From Thalassotalea piscium (lineage in GTDB: Bacteria > Pseudomonadota > Gammaproteobacteria > Enterobacterales > Alteromonadaceae), in contig NZ_AP027362.1 of assembly GCF_030295935.1 (NCBI RefSeq), forward strand, positions 2,666,001 through 2,730,000: 64,000 nucleotides of DNA. The letters are read 5' to 3'. Made by a program: the position numbers and the translations under genes. Positions 56,965 to 64,000 of this stretch are shown one piece after another (position 1 is the stretch's first letter; every line of letters begins with the position of its first letter). Under the pieces are notes generated by a model, which had not been told where the DNA came from, ran no database searches, and was given only the letters and a program-made list of their open reading frames with translations.

Positions 56965-57765
56965 ATGCGCACAATTTACAGTATAATCATTATAGTATTT
57001 TACCTAACAGCCTGCTCTGGAGGATCAAACAAGAGTGAGCCAGAAATCATTAAAGATAAAATTAAAGAAGATATTTCTGTTACCAATTTAGCTATACCAG
57101 ACAACCGTTTTTCTAATACCTATGAAATTGTATTATTTGGCAATAGCCATACTGCGGGGCTTGGTACCATAATAAAAAATCTTATTAACGTAGGCAACCC
57201 GTACGCAGCTGTTAATGTTGTAACCGCAGGTGGTGGCTTTTTAGATAATCAAGCAACAAAACAGTCTAGAGAAGTTTTATTAAACACTAAGCCATGGACA
57301 CATATTATTTTACAAGGGCAAAAGTATTCTGAATCTGGCGCTTATATCTACCCTACAGCCCCAACTAAAGAATGGATAGCCAAAGCAAAGAAAAACAACA
57401 TAACCCCAATATTATTTCCCGAACATCCACGAAAAGGTAATACAGAAGAAGCAACTAGAATTCATCTAATTCATACTGGGATATCAGCTTCTCAAAGAGC
57501 ATGTGTTGCACCCGTAGGGTTAGCTTGGGACAATATACTTGCCATTGATCCTCAAATTCCACTGCATAGTAGCGATGGAAATCATGCCTCTTTATTAGGA
57601 AGACTATTTACTGCCTATATTTTTTATGAAGTGATTACCGGAGAGTCTGCTGATTCACTCCCCTATATAGAAGATCTGAATGTAGATGAGCCAACACAAC
57701 AATTTTTAAAACAGTTTGCATCAGAAGCCATTGCGGCAAATCAACCATGTAATTTCGAAAGTTAA
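56965..57765 (+). CDS. SGNH-hydrolase-like lipoprotein
   Basis: The 266-residue protein has a lipoprotein signal MRTIYSIIIIVFYLTACSGG (lipobox LTAC, Cys17). Block I is FGNSHTAG (GNS with the catalytic Ser), block III resembles ILQGQ and block V is DGNHAS (Asp-x-x-His), so a serine esterase-like SGNH fold is likely. The usual Asn of block III is replaced by Gln, which leaves catalysis uncertain. AGGAAG precedes the ATG. Substrate is unknown. Confidence 0.7.
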   Translation: MRTIYSIIIIVFYLTACSGGSNKSEPEIIKDKIKEDISVTNLAIPDNRFSNTYEIVLFGNSHTAGLGTIIKNLINVGNPYAAVNVVTAGGGFLDNQATKQSREVLLNTKPWTHIILQGQKYSESGAYIYPTAPTKEWIAKAKKNNITPILFPEHPRKGNTEEATRIHLIHTGISASQRACVAPVGLAWDNILAIDPQIPLHSSDGNHASLLGRLFTAYIFYEVITGESADSLPYIEDLNVDEPTQQFLKQFASEAIAANQPCNFES

Positions 57766-57805
57766 GTAATAGTATTATAAAAAACAAAAAGATATTGCTT
57801 AGCGC

Positions 57806-57834
57806 TTGTTGTAGGTTGATATAGAGGGTAGAAT
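57806..57834 (+). promoter_or_regulatory. Probable promoter of ssrA
   Basis: TTGTTG (57806-57811), 17 bases, TAGAAT (57829-57834). The transcript would carry a leader of about 55 nt before the mature 5' end. Confidence 0.55.
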
Positions 57835-57895
57835 ACAGCTATTACTAACTAGGCAACTAATTAGTATGTTTGATACCAAGGGTAAAAGACTAGTC

Positions 57896-58246
57896 GGGGC
57901 TGATTCAGGATTCGACAAGATTCACGAAACCCAAGGTGCATGCCGAGGGGCGGTTGGCCTCGTAAAAAGCCGCAAAACTATAATTGCAAACGACGAAACG
58001 TTCGCACTAGCAGCTTAATGCTAGCCATCGCCTTAAAGACTCTCCTATTGTCTTGAGAATCGATGGTCACCCTAAATAGGATAGCGAGGGAAGCACGCTT
58101 GAGGCTGAACCGCGAAATAGTATCAAGCTCACCATGACGAAGCCTGTCGGTTGGCGTCTAATTGGTTAAATAAATAATCGACTAAGCATGTAGTACCGAG
58201 GATGTAGGTTTTTTGGACGCGGGTTCAAATCCCGCCAGCTCCACCA
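57896..58246 (+). ncRNA. ssrA: tmRNA (SsrA)
   Basis: The 351-nt RNA starts GGGGCTGATTCAGGATTCGA and ends CAGCTCCACCA, forming the tRNA-Ala-like acceptor stem, with a T arm GGGTTCAAATCCC. The reading frame resumes at GCA 57986 and encodes ANDETFALAA, then TAA at 58016-58018. It rescues stalled ribosomes with SmpB; tagged products go to ClpXP, encoded in this window. Its 3' end is the probable att site of the island beginning downstream. Confidence 0.97.
58215..58246 (+). other. Probable island attachment site (ssrA 3' end)
   Basis: The last about 30 bases of ssrA, in the T arm and acceptor stem, lie 176 bp before a P4-type integrase gene pointing away. P4-type integrases commonly use this site. 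The matching downstream copy would lie beyond the window; I found none inside it. Confidence 0.6.
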
Positions 58247-58257
58247 CATACATAATC

Positions 58258-58284
58258 AAAGACGTCCTAGGGCGTCTTTTTTTT
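58258..58284 (+). terminator. Terminator of ssrA
   Basis: AAAGACG-TCCTAGGG-CGTCTTT forms a 7-bp stem followed by TTTTTTTT, 12 bases beyond the CCA end. Confidence 0.9.
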
Positions 58285-58422
58285 CTTCTAAAATCAACAT
58301 GTTATCCGTAAACACTGACCTATAGCGTCTTTTCCCGTTTGATAGAATCCTATAATTTTAGTAACATCAATTGTAACACTGAGCAACATTGCTAAATTTG
58401 GTGTTACTAAAAAGGGAATATC

Positions 58423-59662
58423 ATGGCTAGAATTACTACCCCACTGACTAATACTGAAGTTAAACAGGCTAAAGCTAGAGATAAAGAATACAACTTATCA
58501 GACGGTGAAGGTTTACAGTTAAGAATAAAACCAAATGGATCTAAACTTTGGTTACTAAACTATTCTCGGCCATATACTAAAAAAAGAGTAAATTTAGGTT
58601 TTGGAAAGTACCCTGATATTTCTTTAGCTGATGCTCGAAAATTACGAGCGGAAGCCAGAACATTGCTCGCTAAAAACATTGATCCAATGGAGCACAGGGA
58701 CAGTATATCAAATCATCAAAAAGAGAAAATCGAAAACACTCTGCTTAATGTTGCTAAGAAGTGGTTTCAAGTAAAGAAGTCAGCAGTAACACCAAATTAT
58801 GCTGAAGATATTTGGCGCTCTCTTGAACTACATGTTTTTCCTTATATTGGTAAACGCCCTATTTCAGAAATAACAGCTCCGATAGCAATAAAAACCATTG
58901 CACCTATCGCTGAAAAAGGTAGCCTTGAAACAGTAAAACGCATTAACCAACGGTTAAACGAAATTATGAACTTCGCTGTTAATACGGGGCTTATTCATTC
59001 AAACCCATTAACTGGTATTAAAGCAGCTTTTGAAAAACCTAAAAAGCAGAATATGCCAACGATTAAGCCCGATGAATTACCTGACTTCATGAGAGCATTA
59101 AGTATCGCTAGTATAAAGATAGTCACGCGATATTTAATTGAATGGCAACTGCATACCATTGCACGCCCAAGTGAAGCTGCCGGTGCAAAGTGGTCAGAAA
59201 TTGATTTTGAAAATAACTTATGGAACATACCTGCAGATCGCATGAAAAAAAAAACGAGCTCATTCCGTACCGTTAACTGAGCAATCGTTAAGTTTATTAA
59301 CCGCAATTAAACCAATAACCGGCCATAGAGAATTTATTTTCCCTGCTGATAGAGATCCAAGGAAACACGCTAATGAACAAACTGCGAATGCAGCTATCAA
59401 AAGAATGGGTTACCACGGAAAGCTAGTTGCTCACGGTTTACGCGCCCTTGCTAGTACAACACTGAATGAGCAAGGGTTTGACAGTGATGTAATTGAGGCA
59501 GCACTAGCACACGTTGACGGCAATGAAGTTAGACGGGCATATAACAGAGCAGATTACTTAAAGCGCAGAGCAAAAATGATGATGTGGTGGTCTGAGCATA
59601 TCGAAAAATGTTCAACGGGTAGTTTTTCATTATCAGGTACTAAATTGTTAAAAGTAGTTTAA
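58423..59662 (+). pseudogene. P4-type tyrosine integrase, frameshifted at a 10-A run
   Basis: Frame 1 (58423-59280) has the DUF4102 N-domain (ITTPLTNTEVKQAKARDKEYN), the SAM-like core-binding domain and the first catalytic Arg (Arg248, HTIARPSEAAGAKWSE). It then hits ATG plus ten A (59245-59254) and stops at TGA 59280. Removing one A restores frame 2: KKRAHSVPLTEQSL and on to HGLRALASTT, LAHVDGNEVRRAYNRADY, with the HxxR, His and Tyr, ending at 59662. The restored protein would be 412 residues, normal for the family. It is a pseudogene, a sequencing slip or a slippage-expressed gene. Confidence 0.88.
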
Positions 59663-59699
59663 ATATAGTGTTAGCTTTTACATTTAAAATAGGTAAATA

Positions 59700-59873
59700 A
59701 TGGGTTATCAAGCAACTAGCCACAGCCTAGATTTGATCAACACAATCCAACTAGAAGTATTAAGCGATATTGACGACATTAAACGGGTAATATTGCTTAT
59801 GTGTGACCAAAGCGAACAGCTAAAGAGGGTGACATTGTATTGTGCAGACAGAATAAACATGAATGGCGTTTAA
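59700..59873 (+). CDS. Small island protein, 57 residues
   Basis: ATG 59700 (TAGGT nine bases upstream) opens a 57-codon frame beginning MGYQATSHSLDLINTIQLEV and with an amphipathic helix LSDIDDIKRVILLMCDQSEQ. It lies 37 bp after the restored integrase frame. No family recognised; it could be chance. Confidence 0.45.
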   Translation: MGYQATSHSLDLINTIQLEVLSDIDDIKRVILLMCDQSEQLKRVTLYCADRINMNGV

Positions 59874-60300
59874 GTATGTTTGCAAGTCGGGCCGATATTC
59901 TACGCACTGTAATAGGGAGGTACAGATCAGTAGAGTAATATTAAATCAGTAGTGGGGCTATTTAATTGTTGAGGTTAGGTAATGTTGCTAGTACAGCTCC
60001 TTAAGTCAATTTTTACGTGTAATAAATAAGAAAACTTTTTATGATAGTTAAAGTATTTAATTCGTTCAAAACCTAACAAAAAACGATATTGAAAACCTCT
60101 TAAAACCTCACCTTTAATTTGATGTATCACTAAGAATAACCAAAATGTTAACAAATGTTAATATTAAGCACTATTAATTAAGCTTACGTTACCCACCAAT
60201 AGAAACGCTATTGATTACTAGTTTGACCAACCACAGTCAATGACGAATAAATAGCACTGGTGAAATAAACATGATCTAGCTAAAATGCTAATTAATCAAG
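59874..60300. other. Island intergenic stretch, no gene recognised
   Basis: The AT-rich stretch of about 430 bp has several stops in all frames and no repeat of the window's families. A promoter for the next gene is expected here. Confidence 0.45.
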
Positions 60301-60312
60301 TCTAGGGTAGCT

Positions 60313-60378
60313 CCCGAACGGGCGGTAACCTCACCGCTTTGGCTTGGCTTTTTCATTGAGGTCTTGTGTTGAGGTTAC
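60313..60378 (+). promoter_or_regulatory. Structured leader that can mask a ribosome binding site
   Basis: GTAACCTCA (60325-60333) pairs perfectly with TGAGGTTAC (60370-60378), which contains the GAGG binding site of the gene at 60381. An alternative stem GCGGT/ACCGC (60322-60326 with 60333-60337) and an upstream CCCG-AA-CGGG hairpin use part of the same bases. The two forms exclude each other, as in attenuators. A TTGAGGT direct repeat (60356, 60369) offers a second pairing partner. Confidence 0.5.
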
Positions 60379-60380
60379 GA

Positions 60381-61049
60381 ATGAAAGAATATTATTCAAT
60401 AGATGAACTATCTAATCTTTGGAAAATACCTGCTGTAGACATACTGTATACCATTCAATCTAAAGACATTCCTGCATATATAAGATATTGTGGTTATATT
60501 CGTATAATAAACAGTCCAAATCCATGCACACTAAGCTATCATAGCTCTTTCTTGAAAATGTGGGCTCATCAAGTAGAAAATTTTTACTTCAATTTAATAG
60601 AAAGAAATGAAAATCAGTATAAAATTTTTTCATTTTCAACTGAAAATAGTGACTATATTGGCGATAGGTTGATTTCGGTATCATCAAAAGACATTACAAA
60701 TTATTCACCATCACCTGATTCATATAAAAAGTTATATCAAGAGGTAACACTTCATAATGTATTTATATATAGAACTGATTTTTCCTTATTTGGCTTATCT
60801 TTAACACACATAAATGGCTGTGTTGACTTTTCCGATAAAGAACGTAAAAACCTCTATAAAACAATAGGACTTTTAACAAAAGCATTAACTCATTCAAAAG
60901 GTAATATATTAGGTGACACGGAAAAGCCAGTAATTAATCAGGTTGCTATAGAATTATCAAAATATTTACCAGATGATGATACTGGTTTAAAGGATAGAGC
61001 TTTGCGAGAAAGGATTAGTAAAGGATTAAACTACCTTAAAGATATCTAA
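60381..61049 (+). CDS. Island protein of unknown function, 222 residues
   Basis: ATG 60381 (MKEYYSIDELSNLWKIP) follows GAGG by 6 bases; an upstream GTG in frame at 60366 lies inside the leader stem. Residues 3-40 resemble a MerR/excisionase-type winged helix (YSIDELSNLWKIPAVDILYT). The C-terminal part (FSDKERKNLYKTIGLLTKAL, DRALRERISKGLNYL) is helical. No known family recognised. A regulator role is inference from the N-terminus and position before alpA. Confidence 0.65.
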   Translation: MKEYYSIDELSNLWKIPAVDILYTIQSKDIPAYIRYCGYIRIINSPNPCTLSYHSSFLKMWAHQVENFYFNLIERNENQYKIFSFSTENSDYIGDRLISVSSKDITNYSPSPDSYKKLYQEVTLHNVFIYRTDFSLFGLSLTHINGCVDFSDKERKNLYKTIGLLTKALTHSKGNILGDTEKPVINQVAIELSKYLPDDDTGLKDRALRERISKGLNYLKDI

Positions 61050-61056
61050 ATTATTC

Positions 61057-61090
61057 TTGGCAATTGCCAATTATTTTTGGTAATTGCCAC
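61057..61090. promoter_or_regulatory. Twin palindromic operator upstream of alpA
   Basis: TTGGCAATTGCCAA (61057-61070) is a perfect 14-bp palindrome. TTGGTAATTGCCAC (61077-61090) is a near copy 20 bp further on, two helical turns, so two dimers could bind on one face of the DNA. The alpA start is 66 bp downstream. Confidence 0.6.
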
Positions 61091-61155
61091 TAACTACACA
61101 ACTAAGTCTATAAATTTCTCTCAGTTAATCCAAACACAAACAACTGAGGCGAATC

Positions 61156-61446
61156 ATGAACCACACTGAACATCACATCCCTGCAATCCAATTAGCTACA
61201 CAAGATTTACAAATAATTCGTAAACCACAAGCACTAAAGATGCTTGGCATTTCTAAAAGTAATTTTCACATCAAAATTAACGAAGGTCTGTTACCTGCAG
61301 GAATAAACCTTGGTGCAAACTCTGTTGGTTACTTTAAGCATGAATTAACAGCAGTGATCATTGCTATGGCTACAAGCAAAACGCAAGAAGAAATAAAGAA
61401 TCTCGTAAAGGGGTTACTTGAACAACGTCATAACTTACTAGGTTAA
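61156..61446 (+). CDS. AlpA-family phage/island regulator
   Basis: The 96-residue protein has a MerR-like winged helix of the AlpA type (IIRKPQALKMLGISKSNFHIKINEGLLPA), then a helical tail. GAGG precedes ATG 61156. AlpA proteins act as excisionase activators in P4-like islands. The site is right for controlling the integrase or the genes after it. It lies behind the twin palindrome. Confidence 0.85.
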   Translation: MNHTEHHIPAIQLATQDLQIIRKPQALKMLGISKSNFHIKINEGLLPAGINLGANSVGYFKHELTAVIIAMATSKTQEEIKNLVKGLLEQRHNLLG

Positions 61447-61491
61447 GGAGCTGTGAGTAAAGCTCTTAAAAGCTCGCTTACACCTGTGTAA

Positions 61492-62481
61492 ATGAACATG
61501 ACTCCTAAATTAAATAATACTATTGATAGTAGCTCCAGTTTATTAGTGAAATTAATAAATAGAGGGGACGAGGTATCCATTGTCAAAGGTAAGTTAATCA
61601 TGCAACCTAATAGTGGTTTACCCGTTCCTGTATGCTGGTTAAAGCAAAATAGAACTTTACTGATAAATGACATTTGTAACTTATTCAATTGTATTCCACT
61701 ACAGTATATCAGCTACACCACGGGGAATTACGGCCAAAATAAAAGCCCAGGTGTAACATTGCAGTTTATTGATTTACTTTCACGCAAAAATGCTTACATT
61801 ATTTTTAACGCTAACCTAAAAAGAAGTAGAAAAAGTAAATATGGTAAAAAAGGAGATCCCTTACCTAATAAACAGTTTATTGTAGGTGAAAGAAGTAGTT
61901 TTTATAAATTTTGGCTTTCTACTGGTTTGGCTTTACCTAAGTCATTATCAAAATTTTACGAATGTATGGGAAAGTTAAAGCAACTAACTTTTACTGGAGA
62001 AATAGACTCTAAAGATAGGATTAAAGATAAAAAGTTAACTTTACTTGAAGTTACCTATCATGAAATATTGAATAAGCTTAAGAAGCCTAAAAATGCTCAA
62101 GTAACTGAAAGTTTGACCGCTAAGCAATCTCTTACCTTTCACCAAAAAACCGCTAACCAACCACTAATTCTTACCGCTAAGAGTATCTCTCCAGAGCCTA
62201 CCAGTAAAGGGTTAGCGACCAATAAAAGTACGTGTATCTCAAACCACGGTAATAAGTATATAAGGAAGGAAGTAATAGAAGAGTTTACTAATGCAGATAT
62301 AAGTACTTTAGATAGTTATAAATATAATCGAACTGAAACCCCGAATAACAAGCCACTAATTAAAAATAAACAACCAGAAGTGCAAACTGTCGATGAATGG
62401 CTAGAAGATTGGGAAGCAGCATTTACCTCTGAAGAGTTTAAAGAAGTAATGACAGAATTTAACAAAAATAGTCGTCACTAA
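61492..62481 (+). CDS. Island hypothetical protein, 329 residues
   Basis: The predicted soluble basic protein begins MNMTPKLNNTIDSSSSLLVK, has a conserved-looking core (about 40-180; CWLKQNRTLLINDICNLF, GVTLQFIDLLSRKNAYIIF) and a polar Lys-, Thr- and Asn-rich linker, ending in an acidic helix TVDEWLEDWEAAFTSEEF. No family recognised. Its place after alpA is where islands often carry replication or mobilisation-related unknowns. Ribosome binding site is weak, so translation may depend on alpA. Confidence 0.65.
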   Translation: MNMTPKLNNTIDSSSSLLVKLINRGDEVSIVKGKLIMQPNSGLPVPVCWLKQNRTLLINDICNLFNCIPLQYISYTTGNYGQNKSPGVTLQFIDLLSRKNAYIIFNANLKRSRKSKYGKKGDPLPNKQFIVGERSSFYKFWLSTGLALPKSLSKFYECMGKLKQLTFTGEIDSKDRIKDKKLTLLEVTYHEILNKLKKPKNAQVTESLTAKQSLTFHQKTANQPLILTAKSISPEPTSKGLATNKSTCISNHGNKYIRKEVIEEFTNADISTLDSYKYNRTETPNNKPLIKNKQPEVQTVDEWLEDWEAAFTSEEFKEVMTEFNKNSRH

Positions 62482-62492
62482 AGCCAAAGAAG

Positions 62493-63101
62493 TTAAATTA
62501 ATAAGGAAGGCAAACACTCTTCATGTCGACGCTGGATTTGAGACACATCTTTTGCAATAACTTGATTGCCGGTTAATATTGCTGCCATCATAGCCGTCAT
62601 GCTTAATAAGCCATTTGATGATTTAACAATATCAATGACTAACTGCTCAGGATATCCTGCACCATGCCTTTGCAATGCGTGTATACCGCCGTGAATGTAT
62701 GAATTTAGCCCTTTCCACTGTACATCCCTAAATTCGTTTAACATCAAGTCAGCTTGTTCAGGGGCTTTACCTTTTAATGCTTTGAGCATTTTCGCGTTAG
62801 ACGGTTTTTGATCTGCATTTTGCGACAATTCACTCAAAGTCGCCGTTGTATTTTCAATTTTCTCATCACTGGCGGCATAAAGTAACCAAGCAGCACGTGT
62901 TAACGCTTCAGATTGAGATATAAATAGCTGACAAATAGTTGCCATGAAGACAACTTTGCCTGGCACTTTCGCTGTGCCCTAAAGCCACTAAGGACATAAT
63001 CCAACTTGAGTGATACACTTACTTTCATCTGTGGGGCCATAGTTGAAAATACGACTAAACTCGCTACTTAACGTTTCTGATTTTTCTAATAAGTCATCCA
63101 T
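62493..63101 (-). pseudogene. Probable DUF6988-like gene broken by frameshifts
   Basis: Three segments appear to make one protein. Frame a from ATG 63101 reads MDDLLEKSETLSSEFSRIFN to CITQVGLCP and stops at TAG 62990. Frame b (62997-62908) reads MSLVALGHSESARQSCLHGN and YLSAIYISI. Frame a then resumes (open from GTG 62966; SEALTRAAWLLYAAS) to 62493, with the LNSYIHGGIHALQRHGAGYP motif that I associate with DUF6988. An independently translated C-terminal 157-residue gene (or from ATG 62945, 150) is the alternative. Its start lies 5 bp after the nitrilase stop, so the two were an operon. Confidence 0.5.
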
Positions 63102-63106
63102 AAAGT

Positions 63107-64000
63107 CTAAACTCCAGCAGGCTTAGTTTTTACTTCTTTATACTTTTTAGATTTTCGCTTAAATGCTCCTAAATCAATATCGGCGGTACTAATAGCGATT
63201 TGTCCCACACCATGCACATGAGAAATTAAGCGGTCATAAGGTTGTTTATATGGGGCTTGAATTGTTGAGCCTCCAAACTCGCCAATATTACTAATAACCA
63301 CATGTTGATACATATGGTATTGCAATGCAGAAGCCATGTTATCAAACGTATTCACATCTTTATTGTGAGCGGCTATTACAAATAATTCTGATTTATCTCG
63401 TAAATCAGCGGCTAATCGAATATCGGTAGCATCATAACAAATAGCACCTGTGACGCTAAATGGACCATCAGGGTGGCCATGTACTTTAAGGATATGCTGA
63501 CAAGGCCTATAGCCAGTAATACCTAACTTTTGCTCTGGTAGAGTCATATTCTCTTTGCCTTGATCTCTGATCACCCATTGTCTGCCACTTTCTCTATAAT
63601 CTGGAATGAACCATCGGGCAATATTGACTAACTTCCCCTTGTGATCAGTAAACACTAAGCCAGCAAAAACAATTGATTGGGTTTTATCTGCTAGTCTCTT
63701 AATAACATCTTGATCATCAATATGAACAGAAACTTCTGGGAATACAATAAGATCAGCAGATGGCTTCTTTTCATCACCATCACCATTTAATTTCGCTTCT
63801 AATGTTTTAACCGTAAGCTGACAAACAGCTAATAAATGTTCACGATGTTTAGCCCTAAACGCCTCATTATTTAATTGCACATCAGCGATACTAAAATCTG
63901 TAGATCTTGGTAATAATTGCTGAACGGTTACTATTCTGAAGTTTTCCCTTTTATTTGGTCTAAAAACCTCAGTTGGTAATACAGGTAAAGATGAAGACTT
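63107..64000 (-). CDS. Nitrilase (C-N hydrolase) domain, probable C-terminus of an RT-nitrilase (DRT1/UG1-like); partial
   Basis: From the TAG at 63107 the frame stays open to base 64000, at least 297 codons, so the gene starts beyond the window. Nitrilase motifs are visible: Glu in LIVFPEVSVH (codon 63736-63734), Lys in KENMTLPEQK and Cys in GAICYDATDIRLAADL (codon 63439-63437). The upstream part reads ENFRIVTVQQLLP, a first beta strand of the fold. The fragment starting at GTG 63880 would lack that strand. The DATDIRLAADLRDKSELFVI and NIGEFGGSTIQAPYK segments fit my recollection of the C-terminal domain of UG1-type defence reverse transcriptases. This is unproven without the N-terminus. Confidence 0.75.
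   Translation of the reverse strand, partial: KSSSLPVLPTEVFRPNKRENFRIVTVQQLLPRSTDFSIADVQLNNEAFRAKHREHLLAVCQLTVKTLEAKLNGDGDEKKPSADLIVFPEVSVHIDDQDVIKRLADKTQSIVFAGLVFTDHKGKLVNIARWFIPDYRESGRQWVIRDQGKENMTLPEQKLGITGYRPCQHILKVHGHPDGPFSVTGAICYDATDIRLAADLRDKSELFVIAAHNKDVNTFDNMASALQYHMYQHVVISNIGEFGGSTIQAPYKQPYDRLISHVHGVGQIAISTADIDLGAFKRKSKKYKEVKTKPAGV

Noticed and set aside
61443-61688. 81-codon minus-strand frame opposite the 329-residue island gene
   Set aside because: No binding site, and the opposite frame is longer and has better coding character; an antitoxin-like antisense gene could not be supported.

Overview
This window is chromosomal DNA from an AT-rich marine gammaproteobacterium of the order Alteromonadales, most likely family Colwelliaceae (Colwellia/Thalassotalea type). 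The evidence is the set of small families typical of that group (DUF2956, DUF2999, DUF3014, the PBPRA1643-type SEC-C protein), the tig-clpP-clpX-lon-hupB-ppiD order, the psp/sap neighbourhood, and a tmRNA encoding the tag ANDETFALAA. The taxonomic call is inference from gene content; no rRNA gene is present.

Layout. 1-12 kb is accessory-rich: an edge-truncated gene, an EF-P-like factor (efpL/yeiP), an M14 peptidase divergent from a LysR regulator, a lipoprotein-type oligopeptidase B, a complete IS66-family element with 8-bp target duplication, a VF530-type protein and a hemolysin III-family membrane protein. They are separated by copies of two MITE-like repeat families. 12-24 kb is housekeeping: SEC-C, DUF2956, YegD, DUF2999, an RhlE-type helicase, an SLC13/TrkA-C permease, 4.5S RNA, a PlsC-type acyltransferase, DUF3014, maiA, tyrR and phhAB, with TyrR-box-like sites before tyrR and phhA. 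24-35 kb holds sapABCDF and pspF on the minus strand, divergent from pspABC and ycjX-ycjF (envelope stress). 35-44 kb is the proteostasis cluster ppiD-hupB-lon-clpX-clpP-tig, where lon has a near-consensus sigma-32 promoter. 44-50 kb has a TonB-dependent receptor, a Pro-Arg-His-Pro tRNA operon followed by about 168-bp tandem repeats carrying the tRNA-Pro 3' end, and folD. 50-58 kb has cysS, ppiB, lpxH, rnfH, ratA, smpB, a CadC-like regulator, an SGNH-like lipoprotein and ssrA.

From 58.2 kb to the right edge is a genomic island next to the 3' end of ssrA. It starts with a P4-type integrase broken by a 10-A homopolymer, followed by small unknown proteins, an AlpA-type regulator behind twin palindromes, and a minus-strand module. 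That module ends in a nitrilase domain whose frame runs off the window and which resembles the C-terminus of RT-nitrilase (DRT1/UG1-type) anti-phage proteins. Just downstream is a frameshifted gene resembling DUF6988. This edge module is the best candidate for an unusual system, but the decisive part lies outside the window.

Mobile repeats shape the chromosome visibly. MITE family 1 (TA-flanked, 264-315 bp) and family 2 (about 210 bp, ATACCA ends) provide stop codons, sit between a gene and its terminator, abut a gene start, and are nested: a truncated MITE1 and an IS66 element lie inside one MITE2.
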